Assembly (NCBI GenBank): GCA_025618425.1
Contig: CM046838.1
Location: forward strand, 6,967,655 to 7,031,654
Direction: 5' to 3'
DNA length: 64,000 bases
From: Heliocidaris tuberculata
Taxonomy: Eukaryota > Echinodermata > Echinoidea > Camarodonta > Echinometridae
The position numbers and the translations under genes were made by a program. The stretch's first letter is position 1. Each line of letters opens with the position of its first letter. This document shows positions 13,101 through 20,940 of this stretch, piece by piece. The notes beneath the pieces are model-generated. The model did no database searches. It worked only from the letters and a program-made list of their open reading frames with translations, and was not told where the DNA came from.

Positions 13101-16100
13101 GGATCAAATACTTTATAGGAGGTGTAATGGCTCAGTGGTAGAACACTGGTCTAATAACAGGAAGGTCCCTGGTTTGAAATTAAAGTGAGGTGCTAGCACC
13201 ATTCATAAGGTGGTAGCACCCTCTATAAGTCATTAATTCACACTAGCCACTCCCTCTAACAGGACTTAAAGCTAGAGGTCTAACTCTTTCTTTCTTATCT
13301 ATAAACACATAATTGTTTCTTTGTTGACAGGTGAAATGATAATATTCAATCAAATTTTACAATCAAAATAGGCCTTTAGAAGTATTTTTAAGGGGTATTC
13401 TTTCTAGTCGGTGAATGTATTTAGGTACATTTTTCTGTGCTTATGTGTAGTGTCTATTGTGCTGCTTGATTTGATATATTCACCATGTATGTATCATGTT
13501 GCACTCATTTGCATATGGATAATTGCCTGCTCTGTGTCATTTAGGGAAGTTCAGCTGAGCAAGAGAACTGAATAATTAATGTAATTCCTACCTCTTTGGT
13601 AGAAGATCTTTAAGTATGATGAGAAGAAAGTCAGACAAAAGATCTCTCTCATGGACTTCATCTAATACAACATGGCTGACACTCTTAAGAAACCTGTCAT
13701 AAGGAAACATAGAAAGGGAATAAACATTAAAAAATTATTCAGAGGGAAACATGTTGAGAAAGTCATAGAAAATTAAAGGGATTCGGTAACTTTGTAGAGG
13801 CTTGATTTAATAAATTGTTGAATTTTGATATCTGTCTTGTATAATGATGTTCAGAAGGATAAATAAATAGCCAGGCATAGAAAGGTTTTCAAATATATAA
13901 TGCTATTATTAAGATATCTATGACTGAATATTCTCATTTACGAAAGCGTATGGCCATACGCTTTAGTCTAACACTGAGTCTATGGGGGAAAATAAGTCTG
14001 GCATTTCCGGTCACTTGCATATGTTTACTTTTGTGAAGCACATGATGATTTTGAAGTGCTTTTTTTTCCTGGGCTTCATTTTTACACCATATTACATACA
14101 CTGATAGCATGTAAGACCAGGCAGCTCAGATTTTATCAAGCCTCTACAAAGTTACCAAATCACTTTAAGAAACTTTGTGTTTCATATTAGGTCAAAACAG
14201 GAAAATGATAACACATTTGCAATAAAGTACTTTACAGCAATCAAACCCAAAGTCACTGCAAAATATGAGGATAGGTGGATATGCAATTTATTGCAGTCTT
14301 GGTCAATTCTTATTCTTTGTAAAAATGATAACAGTTCCAAAAATTCTATTTAGAAACATTTTGAGTACCAGTTTGAATTTTCGATCTTCAATTCATTATC
14401 ATCATTAGGAACTGAAAATTTGATGTCCACGCAATTTATGTGGAAACTATGGATTGGGATCAATTACAACACTTTAAAAAAAAGAGCCCCTGAAATAAAA
14501 ATGGGTACTAACTTGTCACCCTCAAGCCACTTGAGGAGTATCCCTGTGGTACAGTAGAGGATACATCCCTGAGGACGTGGGAAGGCATTCTCTAATCGTA
14601 TCTGATAGCCCACACTGTTATCATGACCACATCTCTCTGTTCTCTCTGCTGCAACTCTCTCAGCAACCTGGAAAATAGACAACAAGAACCTTTCTGTTAT
14701 TGTACAAGGCTCTTGATCCAGTATCCATTTGAGTAAACAGGTGATCGTCTACATGTAGTTCGTCACCCTCACCAAATTCCCTCTATTTCATTTGTTAAAG
14801 CCCCTCTCCAAGAAACCTGCTTGAGATTTGCCATTCCTCTCAGTTGCTGCAAAGTTGTAGACAAAGCCACCCACCAAACAGAAGATCGCTCAATATGCAT
14901 CTGTTCCTTTCAAGGAACTTTTGGAGAGATTTGGAATGGTATATTTTTCTATTGGTTCAACTGGTCTTTTGTGCACAACACACAAAGAACATCATATCAT
15001 AAAAGAAACATAATGCCTTATATTTACAAATAATAATATACAAACATGTATCCATGTATCATGAGCTAATTATCAGATTCTCACATAGACGCACTAAACA
15101 TAAAGAACGCAATAAATTGTCAGCTGTGGTGATCAATATCCATATGAATCTGGGTGCTCATAAAAGTTGACAACACAAATGTACTGTATACAAGATCACA
15201 GAAAACAAACTTACTGTTATAGCACTTATCCTTCTCGGCTGCGTGCATACAACACGGCATGTTGACCCTTGACCTCTGCTGATATAATCATCCAGGATGA
15301 ATTGAGGAACTTGAGTTGTCTTACCGCATCCTGTCTCCCCACTGATGACTACAACCTGGTTGTCTCTAATGAGAGACAGCAGCTCCTATGATAACATGCC
15401 ACAGGAGTGAATGAAAGGAGAGGAAGAAACAGGGTGACACGTAAATGTAGGGGAGGGGGTGGAGGATATAGGAGACCCAGAGAGAGAAACAGGAAATAGA
15501 AAGAGAAATTATAAACCATTAGACCATTAGACAATTTATATCTCCTTATCTGTTCACATAATGTTGGATTTACAAATTATGTATATCCAAGTAATAGGTG
15601 ATTCTTACAAGTATGTTGCGGCCTCTAACTCTTCAAGATTCTCCTACAGATGCTGTTACCTTGTATATATGCACTGCTTTTACGACCCAAAACGTGAATA
15701 CAACACATTGTATTTAAAGGGAAATCCAACCTTGATAGCAAGCTGCTTTGAAAGAGAGAGGAAAAATCAGAGAAGCAGATTGGTGAAAGTTTGAACGAAA
15801 TCGAACAAGCAATAAGAGAGTTATGAATTTTTGAAAGTTGTAATCACTATACATATGGGAATTTCAAATTGGCCGAATAGGTAATGTCACTGTGATGTAG
15901 CTGTGGACAACTCTCCCATTCGCTCCAACACACAAAATGACTAAAATGTCACTTTTTTTCAAAATGTATTACTCAGTAGGATCTTTTTCTTTTATGAGGA
16001 CCTATAACAATATGCTATCTCCAATATATTTTGAGTACTGCCCCGAGGGTAAAAGCGCCTTGAAGAAAACCGCAAATTAATGACATTTTTGTGTACGACA

Positions 16101-18297
16101 AATGGGAGAGTTGTCCACAAAAATGTCACAATCAAATCACCAAATTGCCAATTTGAGATTCGCATAGATGTAGTGATCTCATTTTTCAAACATCCATAAC
16201 TTTCTTATTCCTTGTCCAATTTCTTTCAAACTTTCACCATCCTGTTTTTCTTATTTTTCTGCTTTCACACAAATCATCTTATTACCAAGGTTGGATTGCC
16301 CTTTAATCACTGACCATTTTGTAGCAGAAACACTTTCTACTACAGGGGAAACATGATATAACGAGGCCGTCCGGACTGAAGGATTTTCCTTGTTATAGCC
16401 GTTTTCTCGTTATATCAGATAAAAATGCACATATGGGACTAGATTCTACATGTACACTAATAATGTACCTAGTTCTGCTGCCGCCGCCACTTATATACTC
16501 ATTTGAAAGCTACGAAGGTATTAAAAATATGTTAATTCTCGATCTGAATTAGCTAATAAAAAATCGGATCATGTCGGAAAATGTGTTTTCAGACGCGAAG
16601 TTACCGACTAAGGGTTAAGTCCGTACACTTCCGCATTGAATATACATGTGTATACGTATCGCGATCGGGACTGCACCTGTACTGTACTGTCAGCATAGCG
16701 CATACCCATGGTATGAAAAAAAAGTCTCACTCATACTTCAGGGGCCGATCTCCCTGCGCTGTGATATGAATAAAAAGACGCTCCCATGGTTGACGGGGCC
16801 TACGCTGGGATACGAATAAAAAGATGGGTCCTTCGCTGTGTGTGTGATAACGAATAAATAGACGCACCCCGCATCGCATCGCGATGCCCCAATATTTTTA
16901 CTATATATATGCTTATATGTGTGTAGATTCTCCAGCTGAATGATCTTTGTCCATTTGAGGTGCAGTGAAATTTGCTTGCTCATTATAACGGGAATGATTA
17001 GCAATCTTTTTCTTTGTTTTAGAGGGACGGGATTTAGCTCGTTACAGCCGATATCTCGTTATACCTCGCTATAAAGGTTTATGCTGCCATAGAATTACAC
17101 ACTAGTAAATTTGGGACCATGACAATATTCTCGTTATAGCCGTTACCTCGTTATAGCCGACCTCGTTATGTCGAGTTTTCCTGTAGTACTACTAGTACCG
17201 CTTCTGCTACAGCAGCAGCAGCATAAGCAAAAGTGGTAGTAGTACTACTAGTACCTCTTCTGCTACAGCTGCAGCAGCATTAGCAAAAGTGGTAGTAGTA
17301 CTACTAGTACCTCTTCTGCTACAGCTGCAGCAGCATTAGCAAAAGTGGTAGTAGTACTACTACTTACTGCTTCTGCTACAGCAGCAGCAGCATTAGCAAA
17401 AGTGGTACTAGTACTACTAGTACCACTTCTGCTACTGCTGCTGCGACTACTGTTACTATTTCTTCTACTCCTACTCCTACTACTACTACTCCTACTACTA
17501 CTACAACTACTACTACTTCTACTACTATTACTACTACTAACACTACTACTACTATTACTACTATTACTATTACTACTTCTACTACTATTACTACTACTAC
17601 ACTACTACTACTACTAGAGTAAGGGAGGGAGAATTCGGCCACTTAAGACAAAATCCTATTTTTGGACTCTTTATTTCATATTTATTTTCACTTCCTACTC
17701 AAATCATGAAAGCCAATATTGTTACTATTTTAACCACAAAAACATCCGGGAATAAAATCAAGAATTGCCATGGCAATATTCATTTTCATTTTTGCTGTCT
17801 CGGCAGTTTTCGGCCGCATGTACGCACACGCCCTGCAATCACCGCAGGGACTTTTGATCAAAAGTCCCAGCGGTCCGAGCCGGTGTCCAACGCCAAAGCT
17901 CCCCCGCGAAAAACCAGCACCGAGTATCTTTGACTGCAACGTGTGATTGGACACTTCTAAGCTTGCGACATACCAAAAATCCTGATCTAAAACTGAAAAT
18001 TTCTTGACATACAGCTCAGTGTTTGGAACCCATTTTCCTTACAGACACGCGTAAGATACGCAAATTGTCAGATTAGGGTACCGGGACCGCCAATTACATC
18101 GCTAAAATGTGATATTTATGGAAATTTTTTATCATTTCTACTGCGGTTCCCCTGTGACTTTGGTATGTATTGTATGTGTGTGATACGTGATATGCTATCA
18201 TGCTATGTATTTTAAAGTGATTTTTTGCCATGCATACGTCAGTCCGGCCGAAATCATCAGCATTTACTCTACTACCACTATTATTACAACTACGAAG

Positions 18298-18329
<32 letters not shown>

Positions 18330-19822
18330 AGCTAGCACTACTACTACTACCACTGCTACTACTACTACTACAGCTAGTACCACTACTACTACCACTACTA
18401 CTACAGCTAGTACTACTACTACTACTTCTACTACTACTACTACTACTACTATTACTACTACTACTAATACTACTACTACTACTCTTGCTACTACTTCTAC
18501 TACAACTACTACTGTTTACTATTTATACTGCAATGTACTCACATCTTTCATGGTAAATGATGGGAGTTTTTTTCTAAAAGTCTGCATCTTCTGGTACTGT
18601 TGACTGTTCTCTTTCTTGGCCAGATCTTCTTGTAGCTGAATATCTAGATTTGGATCCTGCATCAGTTGATGTCCATAGAAGTTCTGACTTATCACCTCTG
18701 CTGGTCGCATCACTTTAATTAAAAAAAGAAATATAAGGTTTATGACAAGAACGATAAAAACTACAATTTGCAGATGTAAAGGACAAGCTTTTCTTTGTCT
18801 AAAAAACTATCATACTCAATTAATTGGGTGCTTCAAACTGACAGTGAATCTGTTAATTACCTTTGGACTGCTGTTGAGAATTAGGTTGAGGCGCATTTTC
18901 TCTGATACCTTCTACCTCATGGAGCATTCGCCTGATCTGCCTCTCTTGTTCATCATTCAGGTTGACACTTCCTCTCTATTCAACAGATAAATGTTAAAAT
19001 ACCAGAAAAGTAATGACATTCAAAAGTTATACATAAGCTTCTGAGAATACAATTTAATATTTTGGAGGCTCTGATGAAAAATCCATCTAAAATCTAAGAA
19101 AGTGGGGCTTCCAGATAACCAATGAAAACAAGCACTGAGTGAAATAACTCTTTTTAAATATAAAATTTGAGGGTAAATTTGGGCGATTCTCAAAGACATG
19201 TACATGCATTTACAAAATGCACTCAGTACACAAGAAAATACAACAAAGGCAAACTCTCTTTGAAATTTTCAAAGACAGGTGAAATGCTGAACTGATTCAG
19301 TATCTTTATCTACCATACATTGATTAAAATGCAGTTTGCAACTGATAAAACTCCAATATTTACATTTTTTATTTCAACCAGTTGGCCCCTGGGATAAAGC
19401 CTATGGGTATGAGAGAATGCAGTAATGACACGTTAACCATCTTCATACACATGTAGAAAAAAACTTAACAGTCATTTGCAGTAGTTTTTAATGCTACTTA
19501 TATCATTCTGCTCAAGAAGGAAACAAAAACGTCAATTCAAAAAAAGCTTTGACGCACACATATTTAAAGAAATCTAAGTTTAACAATGAAAAAGTTAGTG
19601 TAAACGTCTGATCCTTGTTACCTCTCTCAGCTCTGTTTCTTTCTTCTTGCCTCTACCTCTCTGTGCATACCACATCCCAATCTCTCTCCCTGTCAGACCC
19701 GGTGGGTGTGGCCCTCCTCTTCCCCTGCCCCTTCCTCCTCCACCACCACCACCACGCCCTCTACCTCGACCTCTTCCAGAGTAGCCATGCCCTCTTGGTC
19801 CTCCTCCACCTCTCCCAGACAT
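1..19822 (-). CDS. DHX36: DHX36 (RHAU) DEAH-box G-quadruplex helicase, whole gene span
   Basis: ATP-dependent 3'-5' helicase that unwinds G-quadruplex RNA and DNA in nucleus and cytoplasm (family knowledge). Twenty coding exons on the minus strand join in consistent phase to about 977 codons; human DHX36 is 1008. In order: Gly/Arg-rich N-terminus, RHAU-specific motif (residues 39-56), Walker [10 protein letters not shown] (178-186), TQPRR (210-214), DEVH (282-285), SAT (314-316), FLPGW (444-448), [10 protein letters not shown] (500-509), QRRGRAGR (548-555), winged-helix/HA2 region (about 594-740), OB-fold region (about 775-900) and an acidic tail. Every exon is flanked by GT and AG. The stop codon is not visible: the window begins with two bases of a GAN codon after Asn-Tyr-Tyr, so only a few residues are probably missing. 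Introns hold MITEs, SINEs and microsatellites. Identification is by recalled family motifs, without alignment. Confidence 0.96.
537..1036. mobile_element. TTAA-bounded MITE, family A, copy 1
   Basis: A block of about 500 bp in the last DHX36 intron, with a close second copy at 57075-57595 in the same orientation. Both copies begin TTAAAGCTCATGTA and end near ACTTTACCTTTAA or ACTTTACATGACCTTTAA, so TTAA lies at each edge. No coding capacity. TTAA target duplication suggests a piggyBac- or Kolobok-mobilised element (inference). Confidence 0.6.
1579..2246. mobile_element. TTAA-type foldback MITE, family B, copy 1, with nested MITE
   Basis: Starts AAAGGTAAATCCAACCTT and ends GGGTTTGATTGCCCTTTAA; the two halves are inverted copies for well over 100 bp (for example AAATTGGCCGAATAGGT at left against the AGTTTGAAAAATG-type right arm). 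A second copy lies at 15714-16306. The centre is interrupted by a family C element at 1767-2037. Confidence 0.65.
1767..2037. mobile_element. MITE family C (AGGTAGCTTAGC termini), copy 1
   Basis: Inverted ends AAGGTAGCTAAGCGAAACG and the reverse complement of GTTTCGCTAAGCTACCTT. The copies at 8876-9153 and 43701-43979 share the termini. The interior is AT-rich and non-coding; a TA/TTA target is possible. Confidence 0.7.
2559..2711 (-). CDS. DHX36: DHX36 exon 19: OB-fold
   Basis: Residues 849-899 (51 codons). [20 protein letters not shown] and [20 protein letters not shown] correspond to human YLYDCTEVSPYCLLFFGGDI and ETIAVDEWIVFQSPARIAH. Donor gtaagt. Confidence 0.95.
3327..3470 (-). mobile_element. 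Probable non-LTR retrotransposon 3' tail
   Basis: Read on the minus strand, ATTGACCCCTTCAGCATTGC and TGCTGGTCAATCAACATATA lead into (AAT)n AATAAA-like repeats, the layout of a LINE or SINE 3' tail. No RT sequence is attached. Weak call based on the tail style only. Confidence 0.35.
3925..4048 (-). CDS. DHX36: DHX36 exon 18: OB-fold
   Basis: Residues 807-848. [20 protein letters not shown] is followed by [23 protein letters not shown] is the hallmark of the C-terminal OB-fold of DEAH helicases. Donor gtaagt. Confidence 0.96.
4537..4636 (-). CDS. DHX36: DHX36 exon 17: OB-fold entry
   Basis: Residues 774-807. [20 protein letters not shown] matches human [19 protein letters not shown], then [10 protein letters not shown]. 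The acceptor overlaps a repeated AG; the phase fixes the choice. Donor gtgagt. Confidence 0.95.
4738..4838 (-). mobile_element. tRNA-derived SINE fragment (antisense)
   Basis: On the minus strand an A-box-like TAGCTCAGCTGTAGAGC is followed about 30 nt later by a B-box-like GGGTTCAAAACC. The acceptor stem does not pair and there is no CCA or terminator context, so this is a SINE head and not a tRNA gene. Confidence 0.55.
5080..5540. repeat. Purine-rich, repetitive intronic stretch
   Basis: GA-rich sequence with imperfect repeats of AGAGAGGAAGAAAA around 5095 and 5268 and of AATATT-type spacers. No open reading frame of interest. It sits in the intron between DHX36 exons 17 and 16. Confidence 0.5.
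5649..5748 (-). CDS. DHX36: DHX36 exon 16
   Basis: Residues 741-774. [20 protein letters not shown] continues the SSNTLQ-MLHNMKGQF junction of the family. The human GAGF equivalent reads HLRF here. It ends NRNS plus one base before a gtatat donor. Confidence 0.92.
6024..6395. mobile_element. TTAA-bounded MITE, family D
   Basis: Termini TTAAAGTGTACCAATCACC and the reverse complement of GGTGATTGGTACCCTTTAA match at 18 of 19 positions. The interior holds a GC-rich hairpin GCGCGGAAC/GTTCCGCGC at about 6162-6197. Non-coding, about 370 bp. Confidence 0.75.
6442..6729 (+). mobile_element. tRNA-derived SINE with (TTA)n tail
   Basis: The head contains TGGTATAGTGGTTCATTC (A box) and GGGTTCGAATCTC (B box); the body includes GGCCACCGGAGGTAAAGCC; it ends in (TTA)n at 6716-6729. 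This is a full SINE layout in the intron between exons 16 and 15. Confidence 0.75.
6797..6961 (-). CDS. DHX36: DHX36 exon 15: HA2 / ratchet region
   Basis: Residues 686-740 (55 codons). [35 protein letters not shown] and [14 protein letters not shown] align with human GKEKIADARRKEL, DHLTVVNAFEGWEEA and YCWEYFLSSNTLQ. Donor gtaagc. Confidence 0.96.
7018..7153. repeat. Tandem repeat, 34-bp period, about 4 copies
   Basis: Units carry AATATAGCTTTTTAA, an AATAAAGCACATCTG-like block and recur at 7024, 7058, 7092 and 7126. Intronic, adjacent to exon 15. Confidence 0.85.
7717..7890 (-). CDS. DHX36: DHX36 exon 14: HA2 core
   Basis: Residues 628-685. [20 protein letters not shown] and [20 protein letters not shown] are the most conserved C-terminal signatures of DEAH helicases. 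The donor gtacgt follows KDPFFIPL. Confidence 0.98.
8573..8671 (-). CDS. DHX36: DHX36 exon 13: winged-helix start
   Basis: Residues 595-627 (33 codons, phase 0 at both ends). [19 protein letters not shown] followed by [14 protein letters not shown]. Moderately conserved, with correct position and length against the human segment before ALDKQEELTPLG. Confidence 0.93.
8876..9153. mobile_element. MITE family C, copy 2
   Basis: Starts AGGTAGCTTAGTGAAACGC and ends ACGTTTCGCAAAGCAACCTT. It shares internal blocks with copy 1 such as GTGCTTCTAAAATTAGAATC and AATAAAATTTTGATTTTGAA. Non-coding, in the intron between exons 13 and 12. Confidence 0.75.
9497..9614 (-). CDS. DHX36: DHX36 exon 12: RecA2 end
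   Basis: Residues 555-594. [20 protein letters not shown] and [14 protein letters not shown] match human CYHLYNGLRASLLDDYQLPE and [12 protein letters not shown]. Confidence 0.96.
10095..10160 (+). repeat. (ATC)n microsatellite
   Basis: Near-perfect ATC trinucleotide run beside DHX36 exon 11. It makes artefactual poly-Ile/poly-Ser reading frames. Confidence 0.95.
10216..10424 (-). CDS. DHX36: DHX36 exon 11: motifs V and VI
   Basis: Residues 486-555. [20 protein letters not shown] (motif V) and [10 protein letters not shown] (motif VI with arginine fingers). Motif VI is split by the intron: the final Arg codon is AG in this exon plus G in the next. The opposite strand here is also open, but that frame is an antisense shadow. 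Confidence 0.97.
10634..10777 (-). CDS. DHX36: DHX36 exon 10: start of RecA2, motif IV
   Basis: Residues 438-485. [20 protein letters not shown] and [15 protein letters not shown] are nearly invariant family signatures. Phase 0 at both ends (48 codons). Confidence 0.97.
10839..11095. repeat. Tandem repeat, 64-bp period, 4 copies
   Basis: Units carry GATTAAAAGCTACTCTTGC, AAGTCCATGAATGG and ACATAAACCACT blocks; the first block recurs at 10841, 10905, 10969 and 11033. In the intron between exons 10 and 9. Confidence 0.9.
11373..11475 (-). CDS. DHX36: DHX36 exon 9: RecA1-RecA2 connection
   Basis: Residues 403-437. [20 protein letters not shown] is followed by [14 protein letters not shown], matching human VDLNLIVALIRYIVLEEE. 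Its acceptor abuts a polypurine/polypyrimidine tract of about 430 bp. Confidence 0.93.
11477..11905 (+). repeat. Polypurine tract (GA-rich minisatellite)
   Basis: About 430 bp almost purely A and G on the plus strand, built from GAGAGA, GGAGGGGGAGGAGAAGGGAA and AAAGAAAAA blocks repeated at about 11505 and 11650. It lies directly upstream of DHX36 exon 9 on the minus strand, so it acts as a very long polypyrimidine tract. Open frames here are composition artefacts. Confidence 0.9.
12540..12686 (-). CDS. DHX36: DHX36 exon 8: variable charged insert
   Basis: Residues 354-403. Lys/Arg/Glu-rich ([20 protein letters not shown]), corresponding to the poorly conserved human segment between EDVIEKIRY and the RRRYSAS region. 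Identity rests on position, phase and the following exon more than on residue matches. Confidence 0.88.
12850..12996 (-). CDS. DHX36: DHX36 exon 7: SAT motif III
   Basis: Residues 305-354. [20 protein letters not shown] carries motif III (SAT), which couples ATP hydrolysis to unwinding. The exon continues with [10 protein letters not shown] and [12 protein letters not shown], as in the family. Donor gtaagg. Confidence 0.97.
13118..13300 (+). mobile_element. tRNA-derived SINE
   Basis: The head TGTAATGGCTCAGTGGTAGA (A box) is followed by a CCTGGTTTGAAATT (degenerate B box), then a SINE-like body ending in a T-rich tail. It differs from the SINE at 6442. Confidence 0.6.
13592..13693 (-). CDS. 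DHX36: DHX36 exon 6: DEVH box
   Basis: Residues 271-305. [20 protein letters not shown] contains motif II (Walker B). It reads DEVH where human DHX36 has DEIH and classical DEAH helicases have Ala; Ile to Val is conservative and the catalytic Asp-Glu and His are intact. Confidence 0.97.
13773..14168. mobile_element. TTAA-bounded MITE, family E, full copy
   Basis: Left end TTAAAGGGATTCGGTAACTT against right end reverse complement TTAAAGTGATTTGGTAACTT, with pairing continuing through TGTAGAGGCTTGAT. Partial copies of its left half occur inside the two 1.3-kb elements at about 25230-25372 and 51195-51333. Confidence 0.8.
14513..14667 (-). CDS. DHX36: DHX36 exon 5: motif Ib region of RecA1
   Basis: Residues 220-271. 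[20 protein letters not shown] is followed by GYQIRLE and [15 protein letters not shown], the conserved DEAH-helicase stretch around the TTG motif. Ends in phase 2 and completes a Lys codon with exon 6. Confidence 0.97.
15215..15385 (-). CDS. DHX36: DHX36 exon 4: helicase motifs I and Ia
   Basis: Residues 163-219, 57 codons, phase 0 at both ends. Carries Walker [10 protein letters not shown] (ATP phosphate binding) and [10 protein letters not shown] (motif Ia, nucleic-acid contact). Acceptor tcatag, donor gtaagt. Confidence 0.97.
15714..16306. mobile_element. TTAA-type foldback MITE, family B, copy 2
   Basis: TTAA at both edges. The arms are inverted for about 200 bp (GGGAAATCCAACCTTGATAG at left, CCAAGGTTGGATTGCCC at right; ATGGGAGAGTTGTCCAC pairs near the centre). 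No coding capacity. Confidence 0.8.
16343..17183. mobile_element. pogo/Tigger-like MITE with TA target duplication
   Basis: The left end CAGGGGAAACATGATATAAC continues into GAGG; the right end is CCTCGTTATGTCGAG then TTTTCCTG, with TA immediately outside both. The motif CTCGTTATA(G/T)CC recurs near both ends (about 16400, 17037, 17058, 17132, 17150). CAGN...CTCGTTATA termini with TA targets resemble pogo/Tigger elements (family knowledge). About 841 bp, no intact transposase. Confidence 0.65.
17186..17412. repeat. Minisatellite, about 56-bp period, 4-5 copies
   Basis: Units carry AGTACTACTAGTACC, CTTCTGCTACAGC, GCAGCAGCATTAGC and AAAAGTGG. It abuts the right end of the pogo-like MITE and grades into the CTA trinucleotide array that follows. 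Confidence 0.9.
17413..17622. repeat. (CTA/ACT)n trinucleotide array
   Basis: Imperfect CTA triplets with TTC and CTC variants. The open frames across it (poly-Leu one way, poly-Val the other) are repeat artefacts. Confidence 0.95.
18262..18512. repeat. (ACT)n trinucleotide array
   Basis: Second ACT/CTA array in the same intron, with interspersed ACAGCTAGT units. It ends about 30 bp from the DHX36 exon 3 donor. Confidence 0.95.
18543..18712 (-). CDS. DHX36: DHX36 exon 3: pre-helicase segment
   Basis: Residues 106-162. Includes [20 protein letters not shown] and [11 protein letters not shown], equivalent to the human FREKLPSYGMQKEL entry to RecA1. Donor gtgagt. This exon lies immediately beside the (ACT)n microsatellite at 18262-18512. 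Confidence 0.93.
18861..18975 (-). CDS. DHX36: DHX36 exon 2: N-terminal linker
   Basis: Residues 68-105 plus one base. Contains [20 protein letters not shown], matching the position of the human linker around MDERREEQIVQLL, then a Gln/Asn/Pro-rich poorly conserved tail. The acceptor is ambiguous by 2 nt (repeated AG); the chosen one keeps phase 0 with exon 1. Confidence 0.88.
19622..19822 (-). CDS. DHX36: DHX36 exon 1: start, Gly-rich region and RHAU-specific motif
   Basis: Residues 1-67. Begins [11 protein letters not shown], continues with RGRG/GGG repeats and reaches [18 protein letters not shown], the RHAU-specific helix that stacks on a G-tetrad in characterised orthologues. It ends in KKKETELRE before a gtaaca donor in phase 0. 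The ATG is the only start in this frame that gives the conserved N-terminus; its Kozak context is weak (C at -3). A tttacag acceptor-like site lies about 22 nt upstream of the ATG, so a separate 5' UTR exon is possible. Confidence 0.95.
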
Positions 19823-20057
19823 CTGACATCCAGTCTCTGTTTAGCTCTGTAAAACATTCAAGGGCAAAAATTCCATATGTATCCCCCATTAAAATTTAAA
19901 AAAATTTAAAAATATGGAAATGCTGATGGCTCTATGAGCACTGCATGCCGAAGACGCCTGCTCAGAATGTGTGCGAAGCCCGCTCGAAGCAGTCTTGTCC
20001 AACATATGGTGGATCTGAAAATTGTGCGAGTGACTGTAGGTCGGTGACATTACGGGA

Positions 20058-20067
20058 CACTTCCGGG
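20058..20067 (-). promoter_or_regulatory. ETS/GABPA-type motif upstream of DHX36
   Basis: On the minus strand the sequence reads CCCGGAAGTG, a perfect ETS consensus, about 240 bp upstream of the DHX36 ATG in a locally CpG-richer stretch (19940-20110). No TATA box was seen. ETS sites are typical of TATA-less housekeeping promoters; use here is inferred. Confidence 0.4.
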
Positions 20068-20940
20068 TCTACGAACGCAGCGAAGGCTTTTTGGGGAGTT
20101 CGGACAATACTGAACCTACCGGTAAACATTAAAATTAATATTTCACATTTTGTTTTCAAAATTTTTTAATTCTAGGGTAAAAAAATTGGGTTTTAATACT
20201 CTAAAGCTACTACTATGGTGAAGAGGAGATGAGAGAAGCCGGCTCATGGTAAAGGTGATTTTCAAGAGGTTCTTTAGACTTTAAAATGGCTGCTACATGT
20301 ATATTGCAGAGCGAGATTAAAAACAAGGCTCTATGAAGAGTAGCGTCAGCTTTTTTTTTTTTTTTACTCTTCAAAGTCCCACATAGGCAAGGGCCTATGA
20401 GTGGTCTATTGCCTTACCTTACCGTGCGCGTACCGTACTACCGGTACTGGGGGTCGGGCTAACTCGGCACTGCACGGTGACTATGATTCAAGAGTTGCAG
20501 TCCACGCTACGCACCGTACTGTGTTTTAGCCTTAAATTTAATGTTTTTGTATAATTTTACTTCTTGAAATTTTCAACATTACTTCTTTGCTAATCATTTT
20601 TCACATTGATATCAAATCATTTTGAATTTAATGTTCTGAAATGTGTAATTAGTGCGAAATTCAAGGCTATATCTTGCTTGAGGCTACCGGACACCTAAAC
20701 AAACTGGTACCTTCTTTCTGCTCAATTTCTAAAGAAATCCTTGCTTCAACGATTTTCAAAAGATTCGATGCGAAACGCTTTGTTCTCGATGCAAAATCTT
20801 CCGCACAGTGGACACAACTTGGTATCCTATTTCCATCACGCAGATTTACGTTGATACAAGATTTTCAGCAGGGGACACTTTTTCAGACGACATGAAACCA
20901 CACTACCTTAACCCATCATCGCTCATGTTCGTAATTGGCT

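Noticed and set aside
17345..17642. Poly-Leu and poly-Val reading frames
   Set aside because: Purely the six-frame translation of the CTA trinucleotide array; no homology, no splice context.
18187..18603. Poly-Thr / poly-Leu frames of 108-138 codons
   Set aside because: Translation of the (ACT)n array; the real coding exon here is DHX36 exon 3 on the minus strand.
19615..19899. 94-codon plus-strand frame rich in Leu/Ser/His
   Set aside because: Antisense shadow of DHX36 exon 1; the minus strand encodes the RHAU-specific motif.
19945..20169. 74-codon plus-strand frame upstream of DHX36
   Set aside because: No recognisable domain; lies over the probable DHX36 promoter and may be chance.
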